From: Candidatus Accumulibacter appositus
GTDB taxonomy: Bacteria > Pseudomonadota > Gammaproteobacteria > Burkholderiales > Rhodocyclaceae
Reading direction: 5' to 3'
DNA: 64,000 nt
Assembly (NCBI GenBank): GCA_000585055.1
Contig: JEMX01000011.1
Span: 1-64,000 of the forward strand
Shown: piece by piece, positions 44,083-51,131 of the stretch
How the letters are laid out: each line of letters opens with the position of its first letter
Numbering within the stretch: the first letter of the stretch is position 1
Translations under genes and position numbers: made by a program
The notes under the pieces: generated by a model
Database searches by the model: none
What the model saw: the letters and a program-made list of their open reading frames with translations, nothing else
Told to the model about the DNA's origin: nothing

Positions 44083-44095
44083 GGCCGGCGCACAC

Positions 44096-44731
44096 ATGAA
44101 GACCCGCTTGCTGTTGATCGCCCTGATCGTCGTACTCAGCGCCACGCTGATCTATCTGGCAGCCTTCTGGGAACCGCTACCGCCAGCGACCATCACCGCC
44201 GCTCGGCCGCATGCCCGCCTGGCGGCGGCAGCCAAGCCAGCGGGAGGCGACTTCATACTCCAGGGGCCGCAAGGACCCGTCGCTCTCGCCGATTATCGCG
44301 GCCAAGTCGTCTTGCTCTACTTCGGCTACACCTACTGCCCCGATGTCTGCCCGACGTCGCTGGCGCTGATCGCCCAGGCACTGTCCGGGCTGGAAGCGAG
44401 CGAGCGGCAGCAGGTGCAGGCCTGGCTCATCTCGGTCGACCCGCAACGCGACAGCGCTGAGCGCCTGCAGGAGTACGCGCCCTTCTTTCACCGGACTCTG
44501 ATCGGCCTGAGCGGCACGCCAGCGGAGATCGCCCGCGTCGCCGCACAGTATGGGGCCAGTTATCAGGCGCAGCCGCCGAACGCGCAGGGGCAATACAGCG
44601 TCGACCACTCCTCGGCGACCTACCTAATCGATACCCAGGGGAAGCTGGCACTCAGCCTGCCGCACGCCTCGACACCCGCACAAATCCTTGCCGCCATCCG
44701 CCAACATCTGGCGCCGGTCGCCGTCAGATGA
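44096..44731 (+). CDS. SCO1/SenC-family copper chaperone
   Basis: 211 aa from the ATG at 44096 (earlier in-frame ATGs lie in the previous gene). An N-terminal membrane helix anchors a periplasmic thioredoxin-like domain with the copper site CPDVCP (in YTYCPDVCPTSL) and the partner His in VDHSSATYL. SCO proteins deliver copper to CuA centres of heme-copper oxidases, and, given the location beside nosZ, perhaps to the NosZ CuA. It lies 13 nt after the FixH-like gene. Confidence 0.93.
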   Translation: MKTRLLLIALIVVLSATLIYLAAFWEPLPPATITAARPHARLAAAAKPAGGDFILQGPQGPVALADYRGQVVLLYFGYTYCPDVCPTSLALIAQALSGLEASERQQVQAWLISVDPQRDSAERLQEYAPFFHRTLIGLSGTPAEIARVAAQYGASYQAQPPNAQGQYSVDHSSATYLIDTQGKLALSLPHASTPAQILAAIRQHLAPVAVR

Positions 44732-44779
44732 AGCCAACAGCAGACCCCTCCGATCACTTACTGACAGGAAAATCCCGCC

Positions 44780-45274
44780 ATGCGTTTGCATCCCACCCTT
44801 GCCGTCCTCGCCACGACACTCACGGCACTCACGCTGCCCTTACCCACCCTGGCCAGCGAGACCGATCTGAGCATCATCGGCGCCTACGTGCGCATGGTGC
44901 CGCCGGGAACACCCAACACCGCCGCCTTCATGACCATAGCCAACAGCGGCAGCAGCAACCGCAAGCTGCTCATGGCAGAAAGCCCGGCCGCCAAGCGAAG
45001 CGAGTTGCACACCCATATCAATGACCAGGGCATGATGCGCATGCGCCAGGTGGAGGCAATCGAAATCAAGGCCGCGGCGCACACCGAACTCAAACCCGGC
45101 GGCTACCACATCATGCTGCTCGATCTCCAGCAGTCACTGAAAGAAGGCGACAGCGTGCCCCTCACCCTACGCTTCGACGACGGCAGCACCAAGGAGATCG
45201 CCGCCGCAGTCAAGAAGCCCCAGACGGTCATGAAAGCCACAGACACCCCGGAGCACGGCGCGATGAAGCACTGA
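44780..45274 (+). CDS. PCu(A)C periplasmic copper chaperone
   Basis: 164 aa with a Sec signal (to TLASE). The copper motif is visible as HTHINDQGMMRM and, about 20 residues later, GGYHIMLLDL (H-x-M with upstream H and M ligands). It works with SCO in loading CuA sites. The tail is His/Met-ended (PEHGAMKH), possibly an extra metal-binding end. Last gene of the divergent copper trio, 48 nt after SCO. Confidence 0.93.
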   Translation: MRLHPTLAVLATTLTALTLPLPTLASETDLSIIGAYVRMVPPGTPNTAAFMTIANSGSSNRKLLMAESPAAKRSELHTHINDQGMMRMRQVEAIEIKAAAHTELKPGGYHIMLLDLQQSLKEGDSVPLTLRFDDGSTKEIAAAVKKPQTVMKATDTPEHGAMKH

Positions 45275-45325
45275 GCGAAGGAACATCTGCGGCTGCCGCT
45301 CAGGCGCCAAGAGCTGTGCCCTTGG

Positions 45326-45496
45326 CTATCGCCGGGCGCCGTAAATCCGGGATTTCCTGCGCCAGCAAGCAGGTTTCTGCAAAGCCGAAACGTCCACCCG
45401 CGGCGCCGTGAAGACTTCCTGCGCAATAGCCCAGCGATGCGTCTCGGCCTGATAGACACCAGCGATCTGCTCAAACAACTTCTGAATGCGATTCAT
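45326..45496 (-). CDS. Small 56-aa protein, possibly SOS-regulated
   Basis: A short frame with a good GAGGAG site 10 nt before the ATG at 45496. The product begins MNRIQKLFEQIAGVYQAE, a plausible amphipathic helix, continues AIAQEVFTAPRVDVSALQ and ends in a strongly basic tail (WRRKSRIYGARR). I do not recognise it. A LexA-type box (45565-45580) lies 69 nt upstream, which is the main reason to treat it as real. No membrane segment is visible. Confidence 0.5.
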   Translation of the reverse strand: MNRIQKLFEQIAGVYQAETHRWAIAQEVFTAPRVDVSALQKPACWRRKSRIYGARR

Positions 45497-45564
45497 GATG
45501 ACTTGCTCCTCTATCGGGATCGATTGATCGAATTCGCTGCAGCTGGAGCAAGAATAACGAAATA

Positions 45565-45580
45565 CTGTACGTATGTACAG
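45565..45580 (-). promoter_or_regulatory. LexA (SOS) box
   Basis: CTGTACGTATGTACAG fits the proteobacterial consensus CTGT-N8-ACAG with both half-sites perfect, in an A/T-rich stretch with TAC before it. It is positioned to control the 56-codon gene on the minus strand. Confidence 0.6.
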
Positions 45581-45694
45581 CACTTTATGTGGCCACACTT
45601 CGGCGGCGGCTGGCACGCCTGTGACGCAAAGATGAGAACCTACAGAGCAAAACCGCCGCCTGAGGGTTTCAGGCCAGCCGGCCGGGTTCGCAGA

Positions 45695-45791
45695 CAACAA
45701 AAAGCCCCGGCTTGTGACCGAGGCTAATTGTTTGTTTCTACTGGTGCCGCTGGGCGGAATCGAACTGCCGACCTTCGCATCACGAATGCGC
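45695..45791. repeat. Left attachment repeat of integrated element (tRNA-Thr 3' fragment)
   Basis: 97 bp identical, apart from one base (C at 45781 versus T at 49153), to 49067-49163. It contains the last 50 nt of tRNA-Thr(CGT) (45742-45791), the encoded CCA and the terminator downstream of it (45699-45725). The fragment lacks the D-arm and acceptor 5' strand, so it is not a functional tRNA. Confidence 0.85.
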
Positions 45792-45906
45792 AAAGAATGG
45801 CATTTCTCTATGTTGATTGGGATTCATGAAAACACCAAAACATACTGTTTTTCAATAGCCTAGCAGAACTAGACGTTTCTTTCTGTTGATGCGCATTGCT
45901 ATAATT

Positions 45907-45925
45907 TGCCTACTATATGCCTACT
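45907..45925. repeat. Helically phased direct repeats upstream of integrase
   Basis: TGCCTACT occurs at 45907-45914 and 45918-45925, 11 bp apart, about 36 bp before the integrase ATG. Such short phased repeats near an integrase are candidate arm-type integrase sites or an excisionase/repressor operator. Confidence 0.5.
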
Positions 45926-45960
45926 GAATGTCCTTGGTAGGCAGCAGCGGAGGGTGGGCG

Positions 45961-47284
45961 ATGAGCGAGAGAGTCAAATTCGTAGCTGGGCTAATCGCGG
46001 GCTTCAACTGTCCGGCAGGCTTGAGCGCCAACTTCATGTGGGACTCCCAGACGAAGGGGCTTGGGCTGAAGGCTTCAGCGGGTGGTTCGAGACGGTACGT
46101 GCTCGAAAGCCGCCTCAAATCTGGGGCAAGTATCCGGCTGACCATCGGCGACCCGAAGACGTGGACGATACAAGCCGCTCGTGACGAAGCCCGCCGGTTA
46201 CAAACCCTGATTGACCAAGGGGTAGACCCACGCCAAGAGAAGGCCGAACGCGTCGCAGCCTCTGAGGCCAAGCGCGAAGAAGCGAAACGCGTACGTGCAC
46301 TGGCAATGGACGTGGCAAGCCTACCTTGCCGCACGCGCCACGCGATGGAGTGCCCGTAGCCTGCTCGACCATCAGCGCCTTTCGGACCCTGGCGGAAGAC
46401 CCAAGACCCGAGGACGCAAGCCCGGCGAAGGCGATACAACGCTACCTGGAATTCTCCTGCCGCTGCTGCGCCTGCCTCTGGCGAAGATCGACGCCGACGC
46501 CGTGCGCGCATGGTTGAAGGAAGAAGCCGCACACAGGCCGACGCAAGCCAACAACGCCTTCGTTCGCCTGCGTGCCTTCCTCAACTGGTGCGCGGATCGC
46601 CCGGAGTACCGCGACCAGGCACGCACTGACGCCTGTCTTACCCGCCTGGCCCGCGACAAACTGCCGAAGAAATCCGCCAAGGACGACTGCCTGCAGCGTG
46701 AGCAGTTGCCGGCGTGGTTCGCTGCCGTACGCCAGATACAGAATCCCGTCATCGCTGCCTATCTGCAAACAGCGTTGCTGACTGGCGCGCGCCGGGAAGA
46801 GGTGGCTGGCTTGGCCTGGAACGACATCGACTTCCAGTGGAAGGCGATGACCATCAAGGACAACGTGCAAGGCAAGCGGACCGTTCCCTTGACGCCCTTT
46901 GTCGCTTCGTTGCTGGCCACCCTGCCCCGCCGCAATGAGTGGGTATTCAGTAGCCCCACCGCCGCGTCTGGAAGGCTTCGGGAGTCGCGCATACAGCACA
47001 ACAAGGCACTGACCGCCGCCGGCCTGCCGAACGTCACCATCCATGGCTTGCGCCGTTCCTTCGGCACCCTGGCTGAGTGGGTGGAATGCCCCGCCGGAGT
47101 CTCGGCGCAAATCATGGGACACAAGCCGAGTGCGACCGCCGAGAAGCACTACCGCATTCGACCGCTCGACCTGCTACGCATGTGGCACACGAAAATTGAG
47201 GCTTGGATTCTGGACGAAGCCGGCATCGAACAATCGACGGACGAGCAAGCCGGCCCGCGCTTGGTGAAGAGTGGCCGGAAGTGA
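45961..47284 (+). pseudogene. Tyrosine-recombinase integrase, frameshifted
   Basis: ATG at 45961 with GGAGGG upstream. The first frame (45961 to about 46310) gives the N-terminal arm-binding domain (DSQTKGLGLKASAGGSRRYV, then ARDEARRLQTLIDQGVDP). The protein then continues in the +1 frame from about 46300 with WQAYLAARATRWSARSLLDH, the core-binding domain and the full catalytic domain: Arg in LLTGARREEVAGL, HGLRRSF, MGHK and the nucleophile in EKHYR. The join is near 46310-46316; one extra base or two lost bases explain it. All catalytic residues survive, so the break looks recent, or is a sequencing error. Confidence 0.82.
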
Positions 47285-47328
47285 CCGCCGGCCGCAACTT
47301 GCCGCCGCGCAAGTACATTGCCCCCACT

Positions 47329-47355
47329 ACAGAACTTCTGTAACCTTTACGTTAC
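47329..47355. promoter_or_regulatory. Overlapping palindromes before the toxin gene
   Basis: ACAGAA-C-TTCTGT (47329-47341) is a perfect inverted repeat and GTAAC (47340-47344) pairs with GTTAC (47351-47355). They lie 6-33 nt before the toxin ATG, the usual place for autoregulation of a HigBA-type operon. Confidence 0.5.
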
Positions 47356-47361
47356 TAACCC

Positions 47362-47688
47362 ATGTTCGACATTCTCGACTATCAGGCGGAAGACGGCCGC
47401 GACCCGTTCAAGGAGTGGCTGGCAGGTTTGGCAGACCGGCGGGCACGCGCACGGGTGGCCGTTCGGGTGCAACGCATGGCCGCCGGCAACTTCGGCGACC
47501 ACAAGCCGCTGAGCGAGGGAGTATGGGAACTGAAGATAGACCACGGCGCCGGCTACCGGGTGTATTACGCGCAGTCCGGCCGCCGAGTGCTGTTGCTGCT
47601 GGTCGGTGGTGACAAGCGCCGGCAGCAAGCCGACATTGCAACCGCCGTCCGCTACTGGCAAGACTGGCAAAAGAGGAACACACAATGA
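47362..47688 (+). CDS. RelE/HigB-type toxin
   Basis: 108 aa, the size of phage-derived Gp49/HigB-like toxins. It has a basic core and the pattern GVWELKIDHGAGYRVYYAQSGRRVLLLLVGGDKRRQQADIATA, split by conserved E-L and R-V-Y-Y motifs typical of the 'addiction module killer' branch of RelE/ParE. Likely a ribosome-dependent mRNase. The toxin comes first and overlaps the antitoxin start by 4 nt, as in higBA operons. Confidence 0.88.
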   Translation: MFDILDYQAEDGRDPFKEWLAGLADRRARARVAVRVQRMAAGNFGDHKPLSEGVWELKIDHGAGYRVYYAQSGRRVLLLLVGGDKRRQQADIATAVRYWQDWQKRNTQ

Positions 47689-48002
47689 AAGCCGCCCGCC
47701 CCCACGATGACGCAATGGTGGAAGTTCTCCGCGAAGACCCGGCCTTTGCCGACGAATACCTGGCCGCCGCGCTGGAAGAAGCCGACGAGCCCGGCGGGCG
47801 GCAAGCCCTGTTGCGCGCCCTGCGCCATGTCGCCCAAGCGCAAGGCATGGAGGAAGTAGCGGAACGCGCCGGCCTGCGCCGAGAAAGCCTTTACCGCGCG
47901 CTATCTCCCAAGGGGAACCCGACGCTTGAAACGCTGCTGGCGGTCCTCTCCGCCGCTGGTCTGCGCCTGGCAGTTGCCCGCCGGGAGGAACACCCAGCCT
48001 GA
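47685..48002 (+). CDS. HigA-type helix-turn-helix antitoxin
   Basis: 105 aa. The C-terminal half is a Cro/CI-like helix-turn-helix (EEVAERAGLRRESLYRALSP) followed by NPTLETLLAVLSAAGLRLAV, the hallmark of the 'addiction module antidote' family. The N-terminal acidic region (DPAFADEYLAAALEEADE) should wrap the toxin. The stop abuts the transposase fragment, so the last few residues could have been altered by that insertion. Confidence 0.88.
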   Translation: MKAARPHDDAMVEVLREDPAFADEYLAAALEEADEPGGRQALLRALRHVAQAQGMEEVAERAGLRRESLYRALSPKGNPTLETLLAVLSAAGLRLAVARREEHPA

Positions 48003-48516
48003 TGTGGCGGTGTTCCGTGTTGTACCAGCGCACGAAGTCGCTACCCCAGAGGCGTGCCTGCTCGATGCTCTCGAACCCCCGTGCCGGGAATTCCGGTCGG
48101 TACTTCGCCGTGCGAAAGAGCGTCTCGGCATAAGCGTTGTCGTCAGACACGCGCGGTCGCGAGTAGGACGGTTTGATACCCAGCCAATGCAGAATCGCCA
48201 GGACCATGGTGGCCTTCAGGGTTGAGCCGTTGTCACCGTGTAGAACCGGTTTGGACGCCAGGGAGTGAATACCCTCGGCCAAGGCCGTGCGTTTGACCAA
48301 GTGAGCGGCGTGGTCAGAATCGTCCCTGGTCTCGACCGTGAAGCCGACGATCTTGCGGCTATACAAGTCCAGGATCAGGTAGAGGTAGAACCACTGGCCG
48401 ATGACCTGGGTGGGCAAATAAGTCATGTCCCAGCACCAGACCTGACGCGGGCCGGTAGCAATCTGCGTCGTGGGCGGCTTGGGGTTGGCCGTTGGCGCCT
48501 GAGCGCGACCGCGGTG
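48003..48516 (-). pseudogene. IS3-family transposase (OrfB) fragment
   Basis: The minus strand encodes an rve integrase core: QIATGPRQVWCWDMTYLP (first Asp), KPVLHGDNGSTL (second Asp), SRPRVSDDNAYAETLFRT (Glu) and ARLWGSDFVRWYNTEHRH. The N-terminal part of OrfB, OrfA and both terminal inverted repeats are missing, and homology fades at about 48516 and 48003 where the antitoxin ends. The frame runs on past 48003 only as antisense to the toxin-antitoxin genes. Non-functional remnant. Confidence 0.75.
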
Positions 48517-49066
48517 GTGCACTTGATACAGATAGAAAACAGGAGACGCGGGCCAACTCGCACCGGGAAGCTGCAATCACGAATGCTTGCCAAGAGGGAG
48601 CTTGCCAAAGAGCTTGACAACAAGGGCGTGCAAAGAGCGCGGCCGGGCGATAGTGCTCGGTGGCTCCAGGCCAGCCCAAATATCGAGCGCAACGCGCCAC
48701 TCGAGATTCTGCAAGCCGTTCAATCTGGGGCAATCTCGCAGCGAGACTTCGACAGGCCGCAATCGAACGGATGCCTCTCAAAACAGCGGACCTTACCAGC
48801 GAGCTTGCCAGTCAAGCCGTGGCCATCAGCACTGAACGGGCTGGCTCGTCGGTACGCAGTTGCTGTAGGGGAATCGCTCGACAGAACTCTAAATCTGGAA
48901 TGGGCGGCTGCCCGACGATGCCGCCGAAGTACGCGCTAACCGTGGTGGTCTGGCGAATCAACGCTCGCCTTTGCGCGTTGCTGACTGTCTGCCTGGGTAA
49001 CGGCGCCGCGTCGAAGATAGCGAAGAAGCCGGCTTGGTTGCGGCAAACGTAACCCCGGCGTAACCC
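48517..49066. other. Unassigned DNA inside the island
   Basis: About 550 bp with no recognisable gene. A plus-strand frame through about 48590-48760 (containing AKRELAKELDNKGVQ) and another frame just after it (IERMPLKTADLTSELASQ) read like a broken coding sequence, but I cannot name it. Confidence 0.4.
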
Positions 49067-49163
49067 CAACAAAAAGCCCCGGCTTGTGACCGAGGCTAAT
49101 TGTTTGTTTCTACTGGTGCCGCTGGGCGGAATCGAACTGCCGACCTTCGCATTACGAATGCGC
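49067..49163. repeat. Right attachment repeat of integrated element
   Basis: Matches 45695-45791 over 97 bp with one mismatch. It includes the 3' part of the intact tRNA-Thr(CGT) and its terminator. The mismatch is at the base 3' of the anticodon (A37 in the intact gene). Confidence 0.85.
49071..49097 (-). terminator. Rho-independent terminator of tRNA-Thr
   Basis: On the minus strand AGCCTCGG, a 7-nt loop, CCGGGGCT then TTTTT: an 8-bp stem with one G-T wobble, 17 nt after the tRNA. Duplicated with the left att repeat at 45699-45725. Confidence 0.8.
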
Positions 49164-49189
49164 TGCTCTACCGACTGAGCTACAGCGGC
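49114..49189 (-). tRNA. tRNA-Thr (CGT)
   Basis: 76 nt, acceptor GCCGCTG/CAGCGGC, D-arm GCTC...GAGC, anticodon loop with CGT, T-arm GTTCGATTC, encoded CCA at 49114-49116. The anticodon arm (GCGCATTCGTAATGC) is the same as in E. coli thrW. Host target of the adjacent island. Confidence 0.95.
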
Positions 49190-49221
49190 ACGGTGAATCT
49201 TGAAGCATGTGCAGGGTCGGC

Positions 49222-49250
49222 ATTCTAGCAGCGCCGACGGATATTTGGAA
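49222..49250 (-). promoter_or_regulatory. Promoter of tRNA-Thr
   Basis: Minus-strand TTCCAA (49245-49250), 17-bp spacer, TAGAAT (49222-49227), leading to a start about 26 nt before the tRNA 5' end. The -10 is the same hexamer as for the Pro-Arg-His array. Confidence 0.5.
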
Positions 49251-49317
49251 CCTCTATTTGCCACCCTGAGCGCTCACTTGCCGATCTCCCCAATCGCCGC
49301 GAGCGCACGCGACAGAG

Positions 49318-50673
49318 CTAATCGAGCCTGGCCAGCGTCGACTTGGCCAGCGGCGGATTCATGGCCAGGTACTTCTTGATCCCCGAGAAGATGGCCGTGG
49401 CCAATTTGTCCTGGTAGGCGTCGTCGTTCAGGCGCTTCTCCTCCTCCGGATTGGAGATAAAAGCCGTTTCGATCAGGATCGAGGGAATGTCGGGTGCCTT
49501 GAGTACGGCAAAGCCGGCCTGCTCGACATGCGCCTTGTGCAGCCGGTTGATACCGCCTATCTCGCCGAGCACCGCCTTGCCGAGCTTGAGGCTGTCGCTG
49601 ATGGTTGCCGTCTGCGACAGATCGAGCAGCGTACGCGCCAGGACCGGATCGCCGACGTCGATATTGACGCCGCCAATCAGGTCAGAGGCGTTCTCTTTCT
49701 GGGCGAGATAACGCGCTGCCGAACTCGAAGCCCCGCTCTCGGAAAGAACGAACACCGACGACCCATTGGCGTCCGGCCTGACGAAGGCGTCGGCATGGAT
49801 CGAAACGAAGAGGTCGGACTGGATTCGACGCGCTTTATCTACGCGGGCCCGCAGGGGCACGAAGAAGTCCGACTCACGGGTCAGGACGGCGCGCATGTTC
49901 GGATCGGCTGCAATCTTAGCGCGCAAGCGCTTGGCCACCGCCAGCGTGACGTGCTTTTCGTAGCTGCCACCGCGCCCGATCGCGCCCGGATCCTCGCCGC
50001 CGTGTCCCGGATCGAGAGTGATCGTCACCAGGCGATCGATGACCGGCCGGCCCCGCTGCCTGCTCGCTGGCCGGTGCTCGGCGAGTTGCTCCGACTTCGC
50101 CTCCACCTTGGCATCGGCGCCTGTTTCGGGACGGCTATCGGCGACGATCGCGGGACGGCTCTCGACGGGAGCCGCTTGCCAGTCCTTGCTGTCGAGAAGC
50201 GAGAGCAGCGGATCGGGCGGCGTCGTCGGATACACGTCGAGAACCAGGCGATGCCCGTAGCCCGCCACGGGCGCAAGTTCGAAAACCTGCGGTGCGACCT
50301 CGGTCTTGAGCTCCATTACCAGGCGAACGACGCCCGGCTTGTAACGCCCGGCGCGCAGCAGCTTGATATTGGGATCGTCAGGGAGCACCTTGCTGGAAAG
50401 ACTGTCGAGCACGCTGGTCAGTTCGATGCCTTCCAGGTCCACGACCAGACGCTCCGGATCCTTGACCATGAACTGGGTATATTTCAATGGTGCGCTGAGT
50501 TCGATCGTCACGCGCGTGTACTCTGCTGCAGGCCAGACGCGAACGGCGAGGACAGCTGGACTTCTCTTGGCAGACGCTCGCGATACCTGGCTCACTGTCA
50601 GCAACAGCGAAGCTCCGGCAAACTTGATCAGTCTCCGGCGTCCGGCCAACCGCTCTTCAGCGCGTTCAGACAT
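49318..50673 (-). CDS. amiC: N-acetylmuramoyl-L-alanine amidase (AmiC type)
   Basis: 451 aa from the ATG at 50673 with a GAGGAGGG site. Twin-arginine-like signal (RRRLIKFAGASLLLTV), then an AMIN domain (about 45-150) for septal targeting, a Lys/Glu/Pro linker, and an Amidase_3 zinc domain (about 225-445) with DPGHGGEDPG (His), SYEKHVTLAV (Glu), SIHADAF (His) and LIETAFISN (Glu). Cleaves peptide stems from peptidoglycan at division. Overlaps the tsaE end by 46 nt, the classic tsaE-amiC arrangement. Confidence 0.95.
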   Translation of the reverse strand: MSERAEERLAGRRRLIKFAGASLLLTVSQVSRASAKRSPAVLAVRVWPAAEYTRVTIELSAPLKYTQFMVKDPERLVVDLEGIELTSVLDSLSSKVLPDDPNIKLLRAGRYKPGVVRLVMELKTEVAPQVFELAPVAGYGHRLVLDVYPTTPPDPLLSLLDSKDWQAAPVESRPAIVADSRPETGADAKVEAKSEQLAEHRPASRQRGRPVIDRLVTITLDPGHGGEDPGAIGRGGSYEKHVTLAVAKRLRAKIAADPNMRAVLTRESDFFVPLRARVDKARRIQSDLFVSIHADAFVRPDANGSSVFVLSESGASSSAARYLAQKENASDLIGGVNIDVGDPVLARTLLDLSQTATISDSLKLGKAVLGEIGGINRLHKAHVEQAGFAVLKAPDIPSILIETAFISNPEEEKRLNDDAYQDKLATAIFSGIKKYLAMNPPLAKSTLARLD

Positions 50674-51131
50674 TTTTGTCCCTCCTCGGTACTCGCAACG
50701 ACGTCCAGCATCCGGCCGTTCCCGCAAATATGGAACACAAGGACGAGATCCGCCGCAGGCACCTGCCCAGCAGCCTTTTGGGGCCACTCGACCAAGCACA
50801 CGGCATCGTCTCGGAAATATTCGCTAAGGCCTGCATCAACGAACTCTTCTGGAAAGTTGAACCGATAGAAATCAAAGTGATACCAGTATATCCTCGAAAT
50901 CACATAAATTTCAACCAATGTGTAGGTGGGGCTTTTTACCGGACCGACATGGCCGAGCGCGCGCAACAGGGCGCGCACCAGGCAGGTCTTCCCGGCGCCG
51001 AGGTCGCCGTCGAGCCAGACCACCATCCCCGGAGCCAGCAGGGGCGCCAAATGGCGGCCAAGCTCGGCGGTCGCGGCATCGTCTGCGAGGTGCAGGCGGA
51101 CAGCCGACTGGTTATCATCGCTGCTATGCAA
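50628..51131 (-). CDS. tsaE: tRNA threonylcarbamoyladenosine biosynthesis ATPase TsaE
   Basis: About 167 aa if translation starts at the TTG at 51131 (GGGAG upstream); no in-frame ATG gives a normal length, so the start is uncertain. The P-loop GDLGAGKT, the SPTYTLVE motif and the C-terminal CLVEWPQKA segment identify TsaE, which works with TsaB and TsaD in t6A37 modification. Its 5' end overlaps the divergent queG start by 6 nt, and its 3' end overlaps amiC. Confidence 0.92.
   Translation of the reverse strand: MHSSDDNQSAVRLHLADDAATAELGRHLAPLLAPGMVVWLDGDLGAGKTCLVRALLRALGHVGPVKSPTYTLVEIYVISRIYWYHFDFYRFNFPEEFVDAGLSEYFRDDAVCLVEWPQKAAGQVPAADLVLVFHICGNGRMLDVVASTEEGQKCLNALKSGWPDAGD

Larger units (their letters stand above)
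45695..49163. mobile_element. Small tRNA-Thr-integrated genomic island
   Basis: A 3.37-kb insertion bounded by 97-bp direct repeats, with the intact tRNA-Thr(CGT) at the right end and its 3' fragment at the left end. Order: phased TGCCTACT repeats, tyrosine integrase (frameshifted), HigB/HigA-type toxin-antitoxin, truncated IS3-family transposase, unassigned DNA. The layout is that of a decayed integrative element. thrW-type tRNA genes are known integration sites in other bacteria. Confidence 0.85.

Noticed and set aside
45742..45791. Second tRNA-Thr
   Set aside because: Only the 3' 50 nt is present, without D-arm or 5' acceptor strand; it is the left att duplicate.
47347..48002. Continuation of the transposase frame over the toxin-antitoxin genes
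   Set aside because: Similarity to IS3 OrfB ends near 48003; beyond that the frame is antisense to the toxin-antitoxin pair.
50676..51125. N-terminal extension of QueG
   Set aside because: The extra codons are antisense to tsaE and carry no QueG similarity; the ATG at 51126 fits family length.
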